Notes under the pieces: generated by a model
What the model saw: the letters and a program-made list of their open reading frames with translations, nothing else
Databases searched by the model: none
What the model was told of the DNA's origin: nothing
DNA from: Bradyrhizobium sp. CER78
GTDB lineage: Bacteria; Pseudomonadota; Alphaproteobacteria; Rhizobiales; Xanthobacteraceae
Assembly (NCBI RefSeq): GCF_029846235.1
Contig: NZ_JARVWP010000002.1
Coordinates: 540,925-604,924 of the forward strand
Length of the DNA: 64,000 nt
Direction of reading: 5' to 3'
Shown: positions 23,499-32,818 of the stretch, piece by piece
How positions within the stretch are numbered: position 1 is the first letter of the stretch
How the letters are laid out: each line of letters begins with the position of its first letter
Program-made: the position numbers and the translations under genes

Positions 23499-25808
23499 TC
23501 AGAGAGTATGGCGGCGCTGCGCCTCGCGGATCGCGATCCAGACCCGCTCCGGCGTGGCCGGCATGTCGATGTGGTCGATCCCGAACTCGCGATGCAGCCC
23601 CTCGACGATCGCGTTGACGACCGCCGGGCATGAGCCGATCGCGCCGGCCTCGCCCGCGCCCTTCACGCCCATTGGGTTGGTCGTGCACGGCACGTTGTGG
23701 GTCTCGAACACGAAGGACGGCCCGTCGGACGCACGCGGCATCGCATAGTCCATGAAGGTGCCGGTGACGAGCTGACCGTCGGTCTGGCTATAGACCGCCT
23801 GCTCCATCAGCGCCTGCCCGATGCCCTGCATCGCGCCGCCATGCACCTGGCCCGCGAGCATCAGCGGATTGAGCGTGACGCCGAAATCGTCGACGATGAC
23901 GTAGCTAACGATCTTGATGATGCCGGTTGAGGGATCGATCTCGACCTCGGCGAGATGCGTACCGTTCGGATAGGTGCCGTCGGCGCTGGCGAAGGTCGCG
24001 CTCGCATTCATCTTCGCGGTGTCGCCGCCGGGACGCTTGGCGAGATCGGCGAAGCTGACCGAACGGTCGGTGCCGGCGATGCGGATGCGGCCGTCTGCGA
24101 TCTCGAGATCGCCGGCGCCGGCTTCCAGCGCCTGCGCCGCAAGCTCCTTCAGCTTGTTGCCGAGCTCGTGCGTCGCGCGCTGCACGCTGACGCCGCCGGA
24201 CGGGATCGATGCCGAGCCGCCGGTGCCGAGCCCGGTCGCGATCTTGTCGGTGTCGCCCTGCAGCACATGGACCCGCTCGGGCGGCACGCCGAACTGCTCG
24301 GCGACGATCTGCGCGTAAGCGGTCTGGTGGCCCTGCCCGCTCGACTGCGTGCCGATCAGGACCGAGATGTCGCCATTGGGATCGAGCGCCACGTTGGCGG
24401 TTTCCTCGCCCATGGTGCCGCAGACCTCGACATAGCTCGCCATGCCGATGCCCCGCACCAGGCCGTCCTTCTTGGCCGCCTTGGCGCGCTTTGGAAACTC
24501 CTTCCAGTTGGCGATCTCCATCGCGCGCTTCATGTGCGCGACGAAGTCACCGGAATCGTAGACCTTGCCGGTCGCGGTCGTGTACGGTAGCGACTTCGGC
24601 GGAATGAAGTTCTTCCGCCGGATCGCATCCGGCGTCATGCCCAGCTTACGCGCCGCCGCGTCGACCAGCCGCTCGATCACATAGGCAGCCTCCGGGCGGC
24701 CGGCGCCGCGATAGGCATCGACCGGCACCGTGTTGGTGAACACGGTGCGGACGCGGCAATGGAAGGCCTGGATGTCATAGAGGCCCGGCAGCATGCCGGC
24801 GCCGCCATGCGGGATATAGGGCGCGAAGGTCGAGAGATAGGCGCCCATGTCGCCCATCAGATCGACATCCATGCCGAGGAATTTGCCGTCCTCGGCGAGC
24901 GCCATCTTCGCGGTGGTGAGATTGTCGCGGCCCTGCGCGTCGCCCATGAAATGGTCGGAGCGCTCGGCGGTCCATTTGACCGACTTCTTGAGCTTGCGCG
25001 CCGCGACCGAGATCAGCGCATACTCGCGATAGGGAAACAGTTTTGTGCCGAAGCCGCCGCCGACATCCGGGCAGATCACCCGCATGTTCTCCTTCGGCAT
25101 CTTCAGGATCATGTCGCAGAGGATCTCGCGCAGGCGATGGCTGCCCTGGCTGCCGATCGTCAGCGTCAGGTGATCCCTCTTGGCGTCGTATTCGGCGACG
25201 GCTGCGCGCGTCTCCATGAAATTGGTGATGACGCGCGGATTGACGATGGTGATCTCGGCCACCGCATGCGCTTTGGCGAACGCGGCCTCGGCGGCGCCCT
25301 TGTCGCCGATCGAGACGTCGAACAGCACATTGCCGGGCTTGTCCGGCCAGACCTGCGGCGCGTCCTTTTTCACCGCATTGATGAGGCCGGCAACGGCCGG
25401 CAGCGGCGTCCATTTGACGTCGATCGCCTCGATCGCGTCGCGGGCATGATCGACGGTATCGGCGACCACAAAGGCGATGGCGTCGCCGACATGGCGCACT
25501 TCATCCTTGGCGAGGATCGGATAAGGCGGCGCGATGAACGGATCGGTTTCGAGGTTGAACAGGCACGGCAGGCCGCCGAGCTCGGCGACATCGGCCGCGG
25601 TCAGGATCAACGCCACGCCGGGCATGCCGCGGGCCTTGCCGGCGTCGATCGTGTAGGTGGCGTGCGCATGCGGCGAGCGCAGCATCAACGCGTGCAATGC
25701 GGGAGACGGTGCGACGTCGTCGGTATAGCGGCCCTTGCCGCGAATCAGGGCGTCGTCCTCCTTGCGCCGCACACTTTGTCCGACGCCGAATTTGATGGGA
25801 GCTGCCAT
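23499..25808 (-). CDS. Form II CoxL-like molybdenum hydroxylase large subunit
   Basis: 769 residues of the xanthine oxidase/CO dehydrogenase large-subunit family: N-terminal Ald_Xan_dh_C (about 20-130), then two MoCo-binding domains. The active-site loop is AYRGAGR (365-371), the form II signature, rather than the AYxCSFR of true aerobic CODH, so CO oxidation is not expected to be its main role. The MoCo-facing glutamate loop (VKGAGEAGAIGS) is intact. The FAD (CoxM) and 2Fe-2S (CoxS) subunits usually adjacent are absent on both sides. Start ATG 25808. Substrate unknown; aldehydes or N-heterocycles are typical. Confidence 0.9.
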   Translation of the reverse strand: MAAPIKFGVGQSVRRKEDDALIRGKGRYTDDVAPSPALHALMLRSPHAHATYTIDAGKARGMPGVALILTAADVAELGGLPCLFNLETDPFIAPPYPILAKDEVRHVGDAIAFVVADTVDHARDAIEAIDVKWTPLPAVAGLINAVKKDAPQVWPDKPGNVLFDVSIGDKGAAEAAFAKAHAVAEITIVNPRVITNFMETRAAVAEYDAKRDHLTLTIGSQGSHRLREILCDMILKMPKENMRVICPDVGGGFGTKLFPYREYALISVAARKLKKSVKWTAERSDHFMGDAQGRDNLTTAKMALAEDGKFLGMDVDLMGDMGAYLSTFAPYIPHGGAGMLPGLYDIQAFHCRVRTVFTNTVPVDAYRGAGRPEAAYVIERLVDAAARKLGMTPDAIRRKNFIPPKSLPYTTATGKVYDSGDFVAHMKRAMEIANWKEFPKRAKAAKKDGLVRGIGMASYVEVCGTMGEETANVALDPNGDISVLIGTQSSGQGHQTAYAQIVAEQFGVPPERVHVLQGDTDKIATGLGTGGSASIPSGGVSVQRATHELGNKLKELAAQALEAGAGDLEIADGRIRIAGTDRSVSFADLAKRPGGDTAKMNASATFASADGTYPNGTHLAEVEIDPSTGIIKIVSYVIVDDFGVTLNPLMLAGQVHGGAMQGIGQALMEQAVYSQTDGQLVTGTFMDYAMPRASDGPSFVFETHNVPCTTNPMGVKGAGEAGAIGSCPAVVNAIVEGLHREFGIDHIDMPATPERVWIAIREAQRRHTL

Positions 25809-25936
25809 CGTCTCTCCAATTGCCTTGGTGTGTTTTGCGCATATTGGCGTGGTTGTCCGCGAAGCGCAAACCGCTTTCCGCCGCACGTGGCGCTATCGCA
25901 CAACCGGCTCCTATGCATTTGATTTGACAGGTAAAA

Positions 25937-27466
25937 CTATACGCGCCGCAGTGCGAACAGCCAGCCGCGGCCGAACAATGTGAGGATCAGCAGGGCGTAG
26001 ACGAAGACGCCGACCGCAATCAGCAGCAGCAGGATCATCTCGTCGCGGAAGTGCTGCATCGGCGCGAACCACACATAGGCGAAATGCGAGGTCAGCCACA
26101 GCGCGAGCGCAAGCAGCACGCCGCACAGCGCAAAGGTGCCGAACGAGCGGATCAGCGCGCGATCGAGCGCGAGATAGCCGCGGCGGATGGCGAACATCAG
26201 TACCAGCAGCAGGTTGACCCAGGCGCCGACGGCGGTCGCGAGCGCCAGCCCGACCTGAGCCAGCGTACCGACCAGCGCGATCTTCAGCGCGACGTTGACC
26301 GCGACCCCGGTCAGCGCCGCCTTCACCGGGGTTGCGGTATCCTTGCGGGCGTAGAAGGTCGCAACCGCGCTGCGGATCATCACGAAAGGAATGAGGCCGA
26401 CCGCATAGGCCGCGAGCGTCGCGCCGGCGCTTGCGGCATCGGCCTTCGAGAACGCGCCGCGGGCGAACATCGCGCGCATGATCGGATCGGCAACCGTCAG
26501 GAACGCCGCCACGAACGGCACCGAGAACAGCAGCGTGAAATCGAAGGCGCGGCGCTGCGCGGCCATGGCGCCGGCGTGATCGTCGGCAGTCAGGCGCCGC
26601 GACATCTCCGGCAGCAGCACGGTGCCGATCGCGATCCCGATCACGCCGATCGGCAATTGGTTGAGGCGGTCGGCATAGTACAGCGCCGACAGCGCGCCTG
26701 CGGGGAGGAAGGTCGCGATGATGGTATCGGCGAACAGCGCGACCTGGGTTCCCATCGAACCAAGCGTTGCCGGTCCCAGCGCGCGGAAGAAGGCGCGAAC
26801 GTCCTCGTCGAGCCTCAGCGGCGCGAACCGCGGCAGGCCGCCGTGGCGCGCGAGGTCGCCGGCCAGCAGGGCAAATTGCAGGAAGCCCGAGATCAGGACG
26901 CCCCAGGCCGCGGCATGACCGGCGCTCGGGAAGAACGCGGCAAGCGCCAGCGTCATCATCATCGCAAGATTGAGGAAGATCGGCGCCGCGGCAGCGCTCG
27001 CGAAGCGATGCATCACGTTGAGCATGCCGCCATAGAGCGTCACCAGCGTGATCAGCAGCAGATAGGGGAATGTGATCCGCGTCAGCTCGATCGCGAGCTT
27101 GCGCTGGGCTGCGTCGTCGGTAAAGCCCGGCGCGAGGATGCTCATCGCCTGCGGCATGAACGCCATCGCCACGACCAGCAGGATCACCTGCGAGGCGAAC
27201 AGCAGCGTGAAGATGCGGTCGGCGAACAGCCGCGCCGAGGCTTCGCCGCGTTCGCCATGGACATGGGCATAGGCCGGCACGAAGGCGGCGTTGAAGGCGC
27301 CTTCGGCAAAGATCGCGCGGAAATGGTTGGGCAGCCGCAGCGCCACGAAGAAGGCGTCGGCGACCGGCCCGGCACCGAGGATCGCCGCGAGCATGATGTC
27401 GCGCGCGAACCCGGTGACCCGCGATAGCAGGGTATAGCCGCCGACGGTGAAGATGCGCCCAAGCAT
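25937..27466 (-). CDS. murJ: Lipid II flippase MurJ
   Basis: This 509-residue MOP-superfamily flippase has 14 predicted helices and the family N-terminus (LLSRVTGFARDIMLAAILGAGPVADAFFVALRLPNHFR) with conserved GAFNAAFVP. It flips lipid II to the periplasmic face for peptidoglycan synthesis and is normally essential. Length and start are standard. It sits at the head of the envelope-polysaccharide region, 100 bp downstream of the DegT aminotransferase on the same strand, with a palindromic repeat between them. Confidence 0.93.
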   Translation of the reverse strand: MLGRIFTVGGYTLLSRVTGFARDIMLAAILGAGPVADAFFVALRLPNHFRAIFAEGAFNAAFVPAYAHVHGERGEASARLFADRIFTLLFASQVILLVVAMAFMPQAMSILAPGFTDDAAQRKLAIELTRITFPYLLLITLVTLYGGMLNVMHRFASAAAAPIFLNLAMMMTLALAAFFPSAGHAAAWGVLISGFLQFALLAGDLARHGGLPRFAPLRLDEDVRAFFRALGPATLGSMGTQVALFADTIIATFLPAGALSALYYADRLNQLPIGVIGIAIGTVLLPEMSRRLTADDHAGAMAAQRRAFDFTLLFSVPFVAAFLTVADPIMRAMFARGAFSKADAASAGATLAAYAVGLIPFVMIRSAVATFYARKDTATPVKAALTGVAVNVALKIALVGTLAQVGLALATAVGAWVNLLLVLMFAIRRGYLALDRALIRSFGTFALCGVLLALALWLTSHFAYVWFAPMQHFRDEMILLLLIAVGVFVYALLILTLFGRGWLFALRRV

Positions 27467-27528
27467 GCGCTGCTTCTAGCGCATGATTGCGTTACGAAAA
27501 AGTTTCGTATCCGGCCGTTGACGATTTA

Positions 27529-27575
27529 GGCATGATCGAGCCCGAAAACCGGAAACCACTTTTCGGGATCATGCC
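27529..27575. repeat. GATCATG-type palindromic repeat, copy C (contains the DegT stop codon)
   Basis: Outer arms GGCATGATC and GATCATGCC, inner stem CCGAAAA / TTTTCGG. The TGA stop of the aminotransferase (27569-27571 on the minus strand) lies inside the right arm (GCA-TGA-TCC), so the repeat supplies the last amino acid and the stop codon. Confidence 0.8.
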
Positions 27576-28720
27576 TGTAGCGCGCTGCGCACAGCCGCGA
27601 TGACGCGGTCCTGCGCCGCCTCGTCGAGATAGGGGTGCATCGGCAGCGCGATGACGTCCTTCGACAGCCGCTCGCTGACCGGCAGGCCGCCGTCGGCAAC
27701 CGGATAGTGGCTGTAGGCCGTCTGCTGATGGACCGACTTGGGATAGTAGATCATGGTCGGCACGCCCTGCGCCTTCAGCGCGGCCGCGAAGGCGTCGCGG
27801 TCGATGCCCTCGGACAGGCGGATGGTGTACTGCGCCCACACCGAGGTGCAGCCGGGAGCAACGCGCGGCACCGCAACGAGGTTGCCGAGCGCGCGCGAAT
27901 AGCGTTCCGCGACCTTGTTGCGCGCCGCGATCTCGTCGTCGAAGATCTTCAGCTTCTCGAGCAGGATCGCCGCCTGCATGGTGTCGAGCCGTGCGGTCAG
28001 GCCGAGCCGGACGTTGTCGTACTTGTCCGAGCCCTGGCCGTGGACGCGGATGCTGCGCAGCGTGCGCGCGAGTTCGTCGTCGTCGGTGAAGATCGCGCCG
28101 CCATCGCCGAAGCAGCCGAGCGGCTTGGCCGGGAAGAAGCTGGTCCCGGTCGCGAGCCCGAAGGTGCCGAGCCTGCGGTTCTTGTAGGTCGCGCCGAAGC
28201 CCTGCGCGGCGTCATCCAACACAAAAAGACCCTCGGCCTCGGCGACCGCGCTGATCGCATCATGATCGGCGCTCTGGCCGAACAGGTCGACCGGGATCAC
28301 GGCCACCGGCTTCAGCCCGCGCGCGCGGGCCGTCGCAATGCCGCGCTTCAGCGAGTTGATGTCGATGTTGAAGGTCTCCTCGTCGACGTCGACGAACACC
28401 GGCGTCGCGCCGGTCAGCGTCACGACTTCGCCGGTCGCGCAGAAGGTGAAGGTCGGGCACAGCACCGCATCGCCCGGGCCGACATTCTTCGCCATCAGGA
28501 CCATCAGCAGCGCGTCGGTGCCGCTGGCGCAGCTCACCACATGCTTGGCGCCGGTATAGTCCGCCAGCGCCTTCTCCAGCGCGGTGACCTCGGGCCCGTT
28601 GATGAACTGGCAATGGTCGAGCACGCGCGCGACCGCGTCATCGATCGACTTGCCGAGCCGCCGGCGCTGCGCGGAAATATCGATGAAGGGAATGGGCTCA
28701 AGCTGCATATGCTGGTTCAT
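27569..28720 (-). CDS. DegT/DnrJ/EryC1/StrS sugar aminotransferase
   Basis: This 383-residue PLP aminotransferase of nucleotide sugars has a cofactor Lys199 in FFPAKPLGCFGDGGAI, a PLP-ring Asp/Gln pair in LDDAAQGFGA and the N-terminal PFIDISAQRR. It is closest in style to WbpE, which aminates UDP-3-keto-GlcNAcA. The Gfo/Idh dehydrogenase immediately upstream is the natural partner supplying the 3-keto substrate. Two earlier in-frame starts exist up to 28753; MNQHMQ at 28720 is chosen because the family begins near there. The 3' end is formed by a palindromic repeat. Confidence 0.88.
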   Translation of the reverse strand: MNQHMQLEPIPFIDISAQRRRLGKSIDDAVARVLDHCQFINGPEVTALEKALADYTGAKHVVSCASGTDALLMVLMAKNVGPGDAVLCPTFTFCATGEVVTLTGATPVFVDVDEETFNIDINSLKRGIATARARGLKPVAVIPVDLFGQSADHDAISAVAEAEGLFVLDDAAQGFGATYKNRRLGTFGLATGTSFFPAKPLGCFGDGGAIFTDDDELARTLRSIRVHGQGSDKYDNVRLGLTARLDTMQAAILLEKLKIFDDEIAARNKVAERYSRALGNLVAVPRVAPGCTSVWAQYTIRLSEGIDRDAFAAALKAQGVPTMIYYPKSVHQQTAYSHYPVADGGLPVSERLSKDVIALPMHPYLDEAAQDRVIAAVRSALQA

Positions 28721-28770
28721 GGAAGCTCTTTGCACGTGTTGAATGGATGACAATCAGCCGGTGAAGACAA

Positions 28771-29787
28771 TCAGCCGGCGATGCGGCGCGGTCCCTTGCG
28801 CATCGTCGTGGCGGCCGGCCGCGCCGGCGATTCCAGGCAGCGGATCGCGATCTCGAGGCTGGCCACGCCTTCGTCGCCGGACACCGCCGGCAGCCTGCCG
28901 CTGCGCACGGCATCGAGGAAGGCGATCAGTTCGGCGCGAAGCGGCTCGTCGTGCCCGACCGGCAGATGCCGCATCGAATAGCTGCCGTCCGGCTTGAAGC
29001 CGAAGCATTCGGTGACCTGGCGCGTCAGCAGGTCGCCCATCACATACTTGCCGCGGGTTGCGACCGTGACGTTGCGCGCCTTGAACGGCGTCAGCCAGTT
29101 GGTGTTGATGTGGGCGAGCACGCCGGATGCGGTGCGGAATTGCAGCAGCGCGATGTCCTCGCGCTCGGCGACTGCGCTCGAGAGCTGCGGCTGCACCTCG
29201 ACGATGTCGGATTCGGTGAACCAGCGGATCAAGTCGATGTCATGCACGGCGAGATCGATCACGACGCCGACATTGGACATCCGCGGCGGGAACGGGCCGA
29301 CCCGGGTGATGCCGATCGACAGGATGTCCTCGCCCGCGATCGCCTGCTTGATCGCGGCAACCGCAGGGTTGAAACGCTCGACATGGCCGACCATCAGCGT
29401 GACACCGGCCCGCTCGGCGGCGGCGACGATCTCGCGGCCCTCTTCGACCGTGGATGCGACCGGCTTCTCGACCAGGATGTGGATGTTGCGCGCGATGCAG
29501 GCGAGCGCGATCTCGTGATGCAGATGGGTGGGAGCTGCGATCGTCACCGCATCGATGCCCTCGGCGAGCAGTTGATCGAGGCTCTCAAAGGCACGGCAGC
29601 CGACCAGGTCGATGGCACGGGTACGGTGTTCCGGGAGCGGATCGACGATGCCGATCAGAAGGACACCGGGCAGTCCGGCCAGCACGCGGGCATGGTTGCT
29701 GCCCATTACCCCGGCGCCGATCACGCCGACGCGCAAGGCGCGGCCGATATCGGCCTTCGCGCCGGCTGCGGACACTTTTGCATTCAT
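28771..29787 (-). CDS. Gfo/Idh/MocA-family sugar dehydrogenase
   Basis: The 338-residue protein has an N-terminal Rossmann fold (VGVIGAGVMGSNHARV, residues about 20-35), the catalytic-region motif EKPVAST with Lys of the EKP triad, and the C-terminal substrate domain with DLAVHDIDLIRW. Members near DegT aminotransferases, such as WbpB, oxidise C3 of UDP-sugars. It is followed 50 bp later by the aminotransferase gene, which supports a two-step route to a 3-amino sugar. No WbpA-type 6-dehydrogenase or WbpD acetyltransferase is present here. Substrate is inferred. Confidence 0.86.
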   Translation of the reverse strand: MNAKVSAAGAKADIGRALRVGVIGAGVMGSNHARVLAGLPGVLLIGIVDPLPEHRTRAIDLVGCRAFESLDQLLAEGIDAVTIAAPTHLHHEIALACIARNIHILVEKPVASTVEEGREIVAAAERAGVTLMVGHVERFNPAVAAIKQAIAGEDILSIGITRVGPFPPRMSNVGVVIDLAVHDIDLIRWFTESDIVEVQPQLSSAVAEREDIALLQFRTASGVLAHINTNWLTPFKARNVTVATRGKYVMGDLLTRQVTECFGFKPDGSYSMRHLPVGHDEPLRAELIAFLDAVRSGRLPAVSGDEGVASLEIAIRCLESPARPAATTMRKGPRRIAG

Positions 29788-30035
29788 ATCGTAGACCCCA
29801 AGTAACGTTCTGGCGGTTGTCCCGGCTCCTCAGGGAGCCACACCGGCTCCAAGGGAATCAGCACCTAGGCCCTCTTCCCGATCTGCGCCTTCGGCGCAAA
29901 TCACCCCGCTTCGTTGGCAGCCGCTATAGCACGGCGTCACAAATGTGGCGAATGCCAAGGACGAAATCCGGACACGTTTTGATTCAAAGAGTTACATCGT
30001 CCCGCGCCCGAAGATTCGCGCGGGAACCAGCTCCG

Positions 30036-31448
30036 TCAGCTGCGCCGATAGTCATCCTCGATACGGATGATGTCGTCCTCGCCGAGATAGCTGCCGGTCT
30101 GCACCTCGATCAGCTCGAGCTGGATCTTGCCGGGGTTCTCGAGCCGGTGCACCGCGCCGATCGGGATGTAGATCGACTCGTTCTCGTGCACCGTCTTGAT
30201 CAACTCGTTGACGGTGACCTGCGCGGTGCCACGCACCACGATCCAGTGCTCGGAGCGGTGATGGTGCTTCTGCAGCGACAGCCGCCCGCCCGGCTTGACG
30301 ATGATGCGCTTGACCTGGTGGCGGTCGCCATTGTCGACCGACTGATAGGAGCCCCAGGGGCGATGCACCTTGATGTGGTTCTCGGTGACCTCGGGCGCAG
30401 CGACCTTCAATTTCGCGACCAGCCGCTTCAGCCCGTTGGCGTCCTTCTGGCGTGACACCAGCACGGCGTCCTGGGTCGCGACCACGACGAGATCGTCGAC
30501 GCCTTCGAGCGCGACCAGCGCCCGGTCGGTCGCGACGTTGCAATTGCGGCTGTCCTCGAACACCGCCGCACCGCGCGCCGCGTTGCCGAGGCTGTCCTTG
30601 TCGGACAGCTCCCAGACCTGACGCCACGAGCCGATGTCGGACCAGCCGCACGCCACCGGCACCACCGCGGCATGAGCGGTCTTCTCCATCACCGCGTAGT
30701 CGATCGAGATCGCCTTTGCCGCGCCGAATGCCGATGCATCGAGCTTGACGAAGCCGAGATCGCGCGTCGCTGATGCAACCGACTGCTCCACCGAGGCAAT
30801 GCTGTCCGCATCGACGTTGCGGTACTCGTCGAGCAGCACGCTGGCGCGGAACATGAAGTTGCCGCTGTTCCAGAGATAGCCCGCATCGATATAGCCTGCC
30901 GCCGTCGCGGCATCCGGCTTCTCGACGAATTTTGCCACCGCGCGCACCTCGCCGGCGACCGCCTCACCCGGGCTGATGTAGCCGTATTCGGTGGCGGGCC
31001 GTTCCGGCTTGACGCCGAAGGTCACGATGCGGCCGGCTTCGGCAGCCACCAAGCCGCCGCGGCACGCGGCAACGAAGGCCGGCGTGTCGCGCACCAGATG
31101 GTCGGCGGCGAGCGCCAGCACGATCGCTTCGCCGTCACGGCTCTGCGCGAATGCTGCACCGGCCGCAATGGCGGGCCCGGAGTCGCGGCGCATCGGCTCG
31201 AGCAGCACGTCGGCCTCACGGCCGATCTCGGCCAGCTGCTCCAGCACCATGAAGCGATAGGCCTCGTTGGTGATCACGATCGGCCGTTCGAACAGGCCGG
31301 CATCGGAGACCCGCAGCAGCGTCTCCTGGAAGGTCGAGCGCGCCCCGAACAGCGACAGGAACTGCTTCGGATGCACCTCGCGTGACGCCGGCCAGAGCCG
31401 CGTGCCCGCGCCGCCACACATGATCAGGGGAATAATTCGTCGGTCCAT
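30036..31448 (-). CDS. manC: Mannose-1-phosphate guanylyltransferase / mannose-6-phosphate isomerase
   Basis: This 470-residue two-domain enzyme provides GDP-mannose for polysaccharide. The N-terminal GT-A nucleotidyltransferase carries CGGAGTRLWPASREVHPKQF, and the C-terminal cupin of type II phosphomannose isomerase (about 340-465) carries RPWGSY, the metal-site histidines of SLQKHHHRSEHWIVV and EPGxAHRLENPGK-like GAVHRLENPGK. The length is normal for the AlgA/XanB class. Start ATG 31448; the frame runs to 31502. It stands alone on the minus strand upstream of the Gfo/Idh gene. Confidence 0.93.
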   Translation of the reverse strand: MDRRIIPLIMCGGAGTRLWPASREVHPKQFLSLFGARSTFQETLLRVSDAGLFERPIVITNEAYRFMVLEQLAEIGREADVLLEPMRRDSGPAIAAGAAFAQSRDGEAIVLALAADHLVRDTPAFVAACRGGLVAAEAGRIVTFGVKPERPATEYGYISPGEAVAGEVRAVAKFVEKPDAATAAGYIDAGYLWNSGNFMFRASVLLDEYRNVDADSIASVEQSVASATRDLGFVKLDASAFGAAKAISIDYAVMEKTAHAAVVPVACGWSDIGSWRQVWELSDKDSLGNAARGAAVFEDSRNCNVATDRALVALEGVDDLVVVATQDAVLVSRQKDANGLKRLVAKLKVAAPEVTENHIKVHRPWGSYQSVDNGDRHQVKRIIVKPGGRLSLQKHHHRSEHWIVVRGTAQVTVNELIKTVHENESIYIPIGAVHRLENPGKIQLELIEVQTGSYLGEDDIIRIEDDYRRS

Positions 31449-31800
31449 CGATGCCTCGAGTCCTGTCGTGCAGGTCCAATGGTACCCGTCCGCGGACGGC
31501 ATACCAAATTGGCCCGGGCCGCCGCGGCCGGCAGCCCCTATTTACCTTGGGAAGCACTGCCCGAGCAGTCACGCGCCCCCACGCGTCTGGTCGGATTTTA
31601 CCGGTATCGTAAACCCCCGGTGAGCGGCGGGGCGTCCCCGCTCCGGCCTCTTTAGCCGCCCCTTCGCACCTGCCGCAATAGGGACCAGTACGGGTATTGC
31701 CAGATCGGTGCGGAAACCATACCAAGGCGGCGAATTTGGGCGCGCGAAGGCGTTTTGCGCTGTTTTTGACACATCCTGAAACCTGGCAGCGCGAACGGAA
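31449..31800. other. 352-bp divergent intergenic region
   Basis: This lies between manC (minus) and the AglD-like gene (plus) and should carry both promoters. I see no credible coding frame, no clear -35/-10 pair and no strong palindrome beyond short GC-rich inverted stretches near 31610-31650. Confidence 0.5.
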
Positions 31801-32769
31801 ATGCGCCGAATCCTGCTCTCGACCGTCAAGATCCTGATCTCGGCCGCGCTGCTCTATTTCTCGCTGCGCAAGGTCAATCTGTACGATCTGGCCTCCCGCA
31901 TCCAGGTCGAGAGCCTGGGCTGGCTCGGCCTCGCGATTGCGGTCACCTTCCTGCAGATCTTTCTCGGGGTGCTGCGCTGGCGCGAGATCAGCGTCGAGTG
32001 CGGCGCGCCGCTGGAGACCGCGCAGGCGATGCGCTTCAACGTGATCGGCACCTTCTTCAACCAGACCCTGCCGTCCTCGATCGGCGGCGACGCCGTGCGG
32101 CTCTGGCTCGTCGCGCGCGCCGGTGCGGGCTGGCGCGCGGCGACCTATTCGATCTTCGTCGACCGCGCGGTCGGACTGATCGCGCTCGCCGTCGTCATCG
32201 CGGCCACCCTGCCCTGGAGCTACCAGCTGATCTCCGATTCCAATGGCTGGACGGCATTGCTGCTGCTCGACCTCGCGGCGCTTGCGGCCGGATTCGGCTT
32301 CCTGGTGATCGGCCTGTTGCCGTGGGCCTGGCTGAAGCAGTGGTGGGCAACGCACCACATCCACGCCTGCGCGGTCATCGCGAACCGGGTGCTGTTCAGC
32401 CGCAAGCACGGATTGCGGGTGGCAACCCTCTCGATCGCCATCCACGTGGTGACCGTCGTGATCGCCTGGTGCGTGGTGAAGTCCATCACCGCCCCGGTCA
32501 CCTTCGGCCAGATCTTCCAGCTGTTGCCGCCGGTCATGCTGATCACGATGATGCCGATCTCGATCGCCGGCTGGGGCGTGCGCGAGGCCACCATGGCGCT
32601 GGCCTTCGGCTATGCCGGATTGATCGCCAATGAGGGCGTCAACATCTCGCTGTTGTTCGGCGCGGTGTCGTTCGTGGTCGGCGTATTCGGCGGCCTGGTG
32701 TGGATTCTGAGCCCGGAAAAGGCCGCCAAGGGCGCAGAGCCGATCGAAGTCCCGGGATCACAATCGTGA
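31801..32769 (+). CDS. YbhN/AglD-type membrane protein (LPG synthase TM superfamily)
   Basis: 322 residues with about eight membrane helices and the family landmarks FNQTLPSSIGGDAVR (helix 2-3 loop) and the late ISIAGWGVREATMAL motif. The UPF0104/AglD superfamily contains MprF flippase domains and partners of glycosyltransferases, so a role in moving or modifying a lipid-linked sugar is plausible here, next to an initiating glycosyl-phosphate transferase. The final six residues and the stop lie in the first copy of a 21-bp repeat (32749-32808). The next gene starts 49 bp on. Confidence 0.85.
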   Translation: MRRILLSTVKILISAALLYFSLRKVNLYDLASRIQVESLGWLGLAIAVTFLQIFLGVLRWREISVECGAPLETAQAMRFNVIGTFFNQTLPSSIGGDAVRLWLVARAGAGWRAATYSIFVDRAVGLIALAVVIAATLPWSYQLISDSNGWTALLLLDLAALAAGFGFLVIGLLPWAWLKQWWATHHIHACAVIANRVLFSRKHGLRVATLSIAIHVVTVVIAWCVVKSITAPVTFGQIFQLLPPVMLITMMPISIAGWGVREATMALAFGYAGLIANEGVNISLLFGAVSFVVGVFGGLVWILSPEKAAKGAEPIEVPGSQS

Positions 32770-32808
32770 GTCCCGGGATCACAAGCGTGAGTCCCGGGAT
32801 CGCAATGA
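32749..32808 (+). repeat. Three tandem copies of a 21-bp repeat across a stop codon
   Basis: Copies at 32749-32769, 32770-32790 and 32791-32808 (the last truncated to 18 bp) share GTCCCGGGATCACAA. Each carries an in-frame TGA at its end. The first encodes the last residues (VPGSQS) and stop of the AglD-like gene; the other two fill the gap to the next gene. Each copy contains the CCCGGG palindrome. Confidence 0.9.
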
Positions 32809-32818
32809 CCGGACCAGA

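Noticed and set aside
23499..25808. Aerobic CO dehydrogenase
   Set aside because: The active-site loop is AYRGAGR, not the AYxCSFR motif of form I CODH, and the small subunits are not adjacent.
30001..30035. Hairpin CCCGCG...CGCGGG after manC as terminator
   Set aside because: The stem is only 6 bp, with no T-run on the minus strand.
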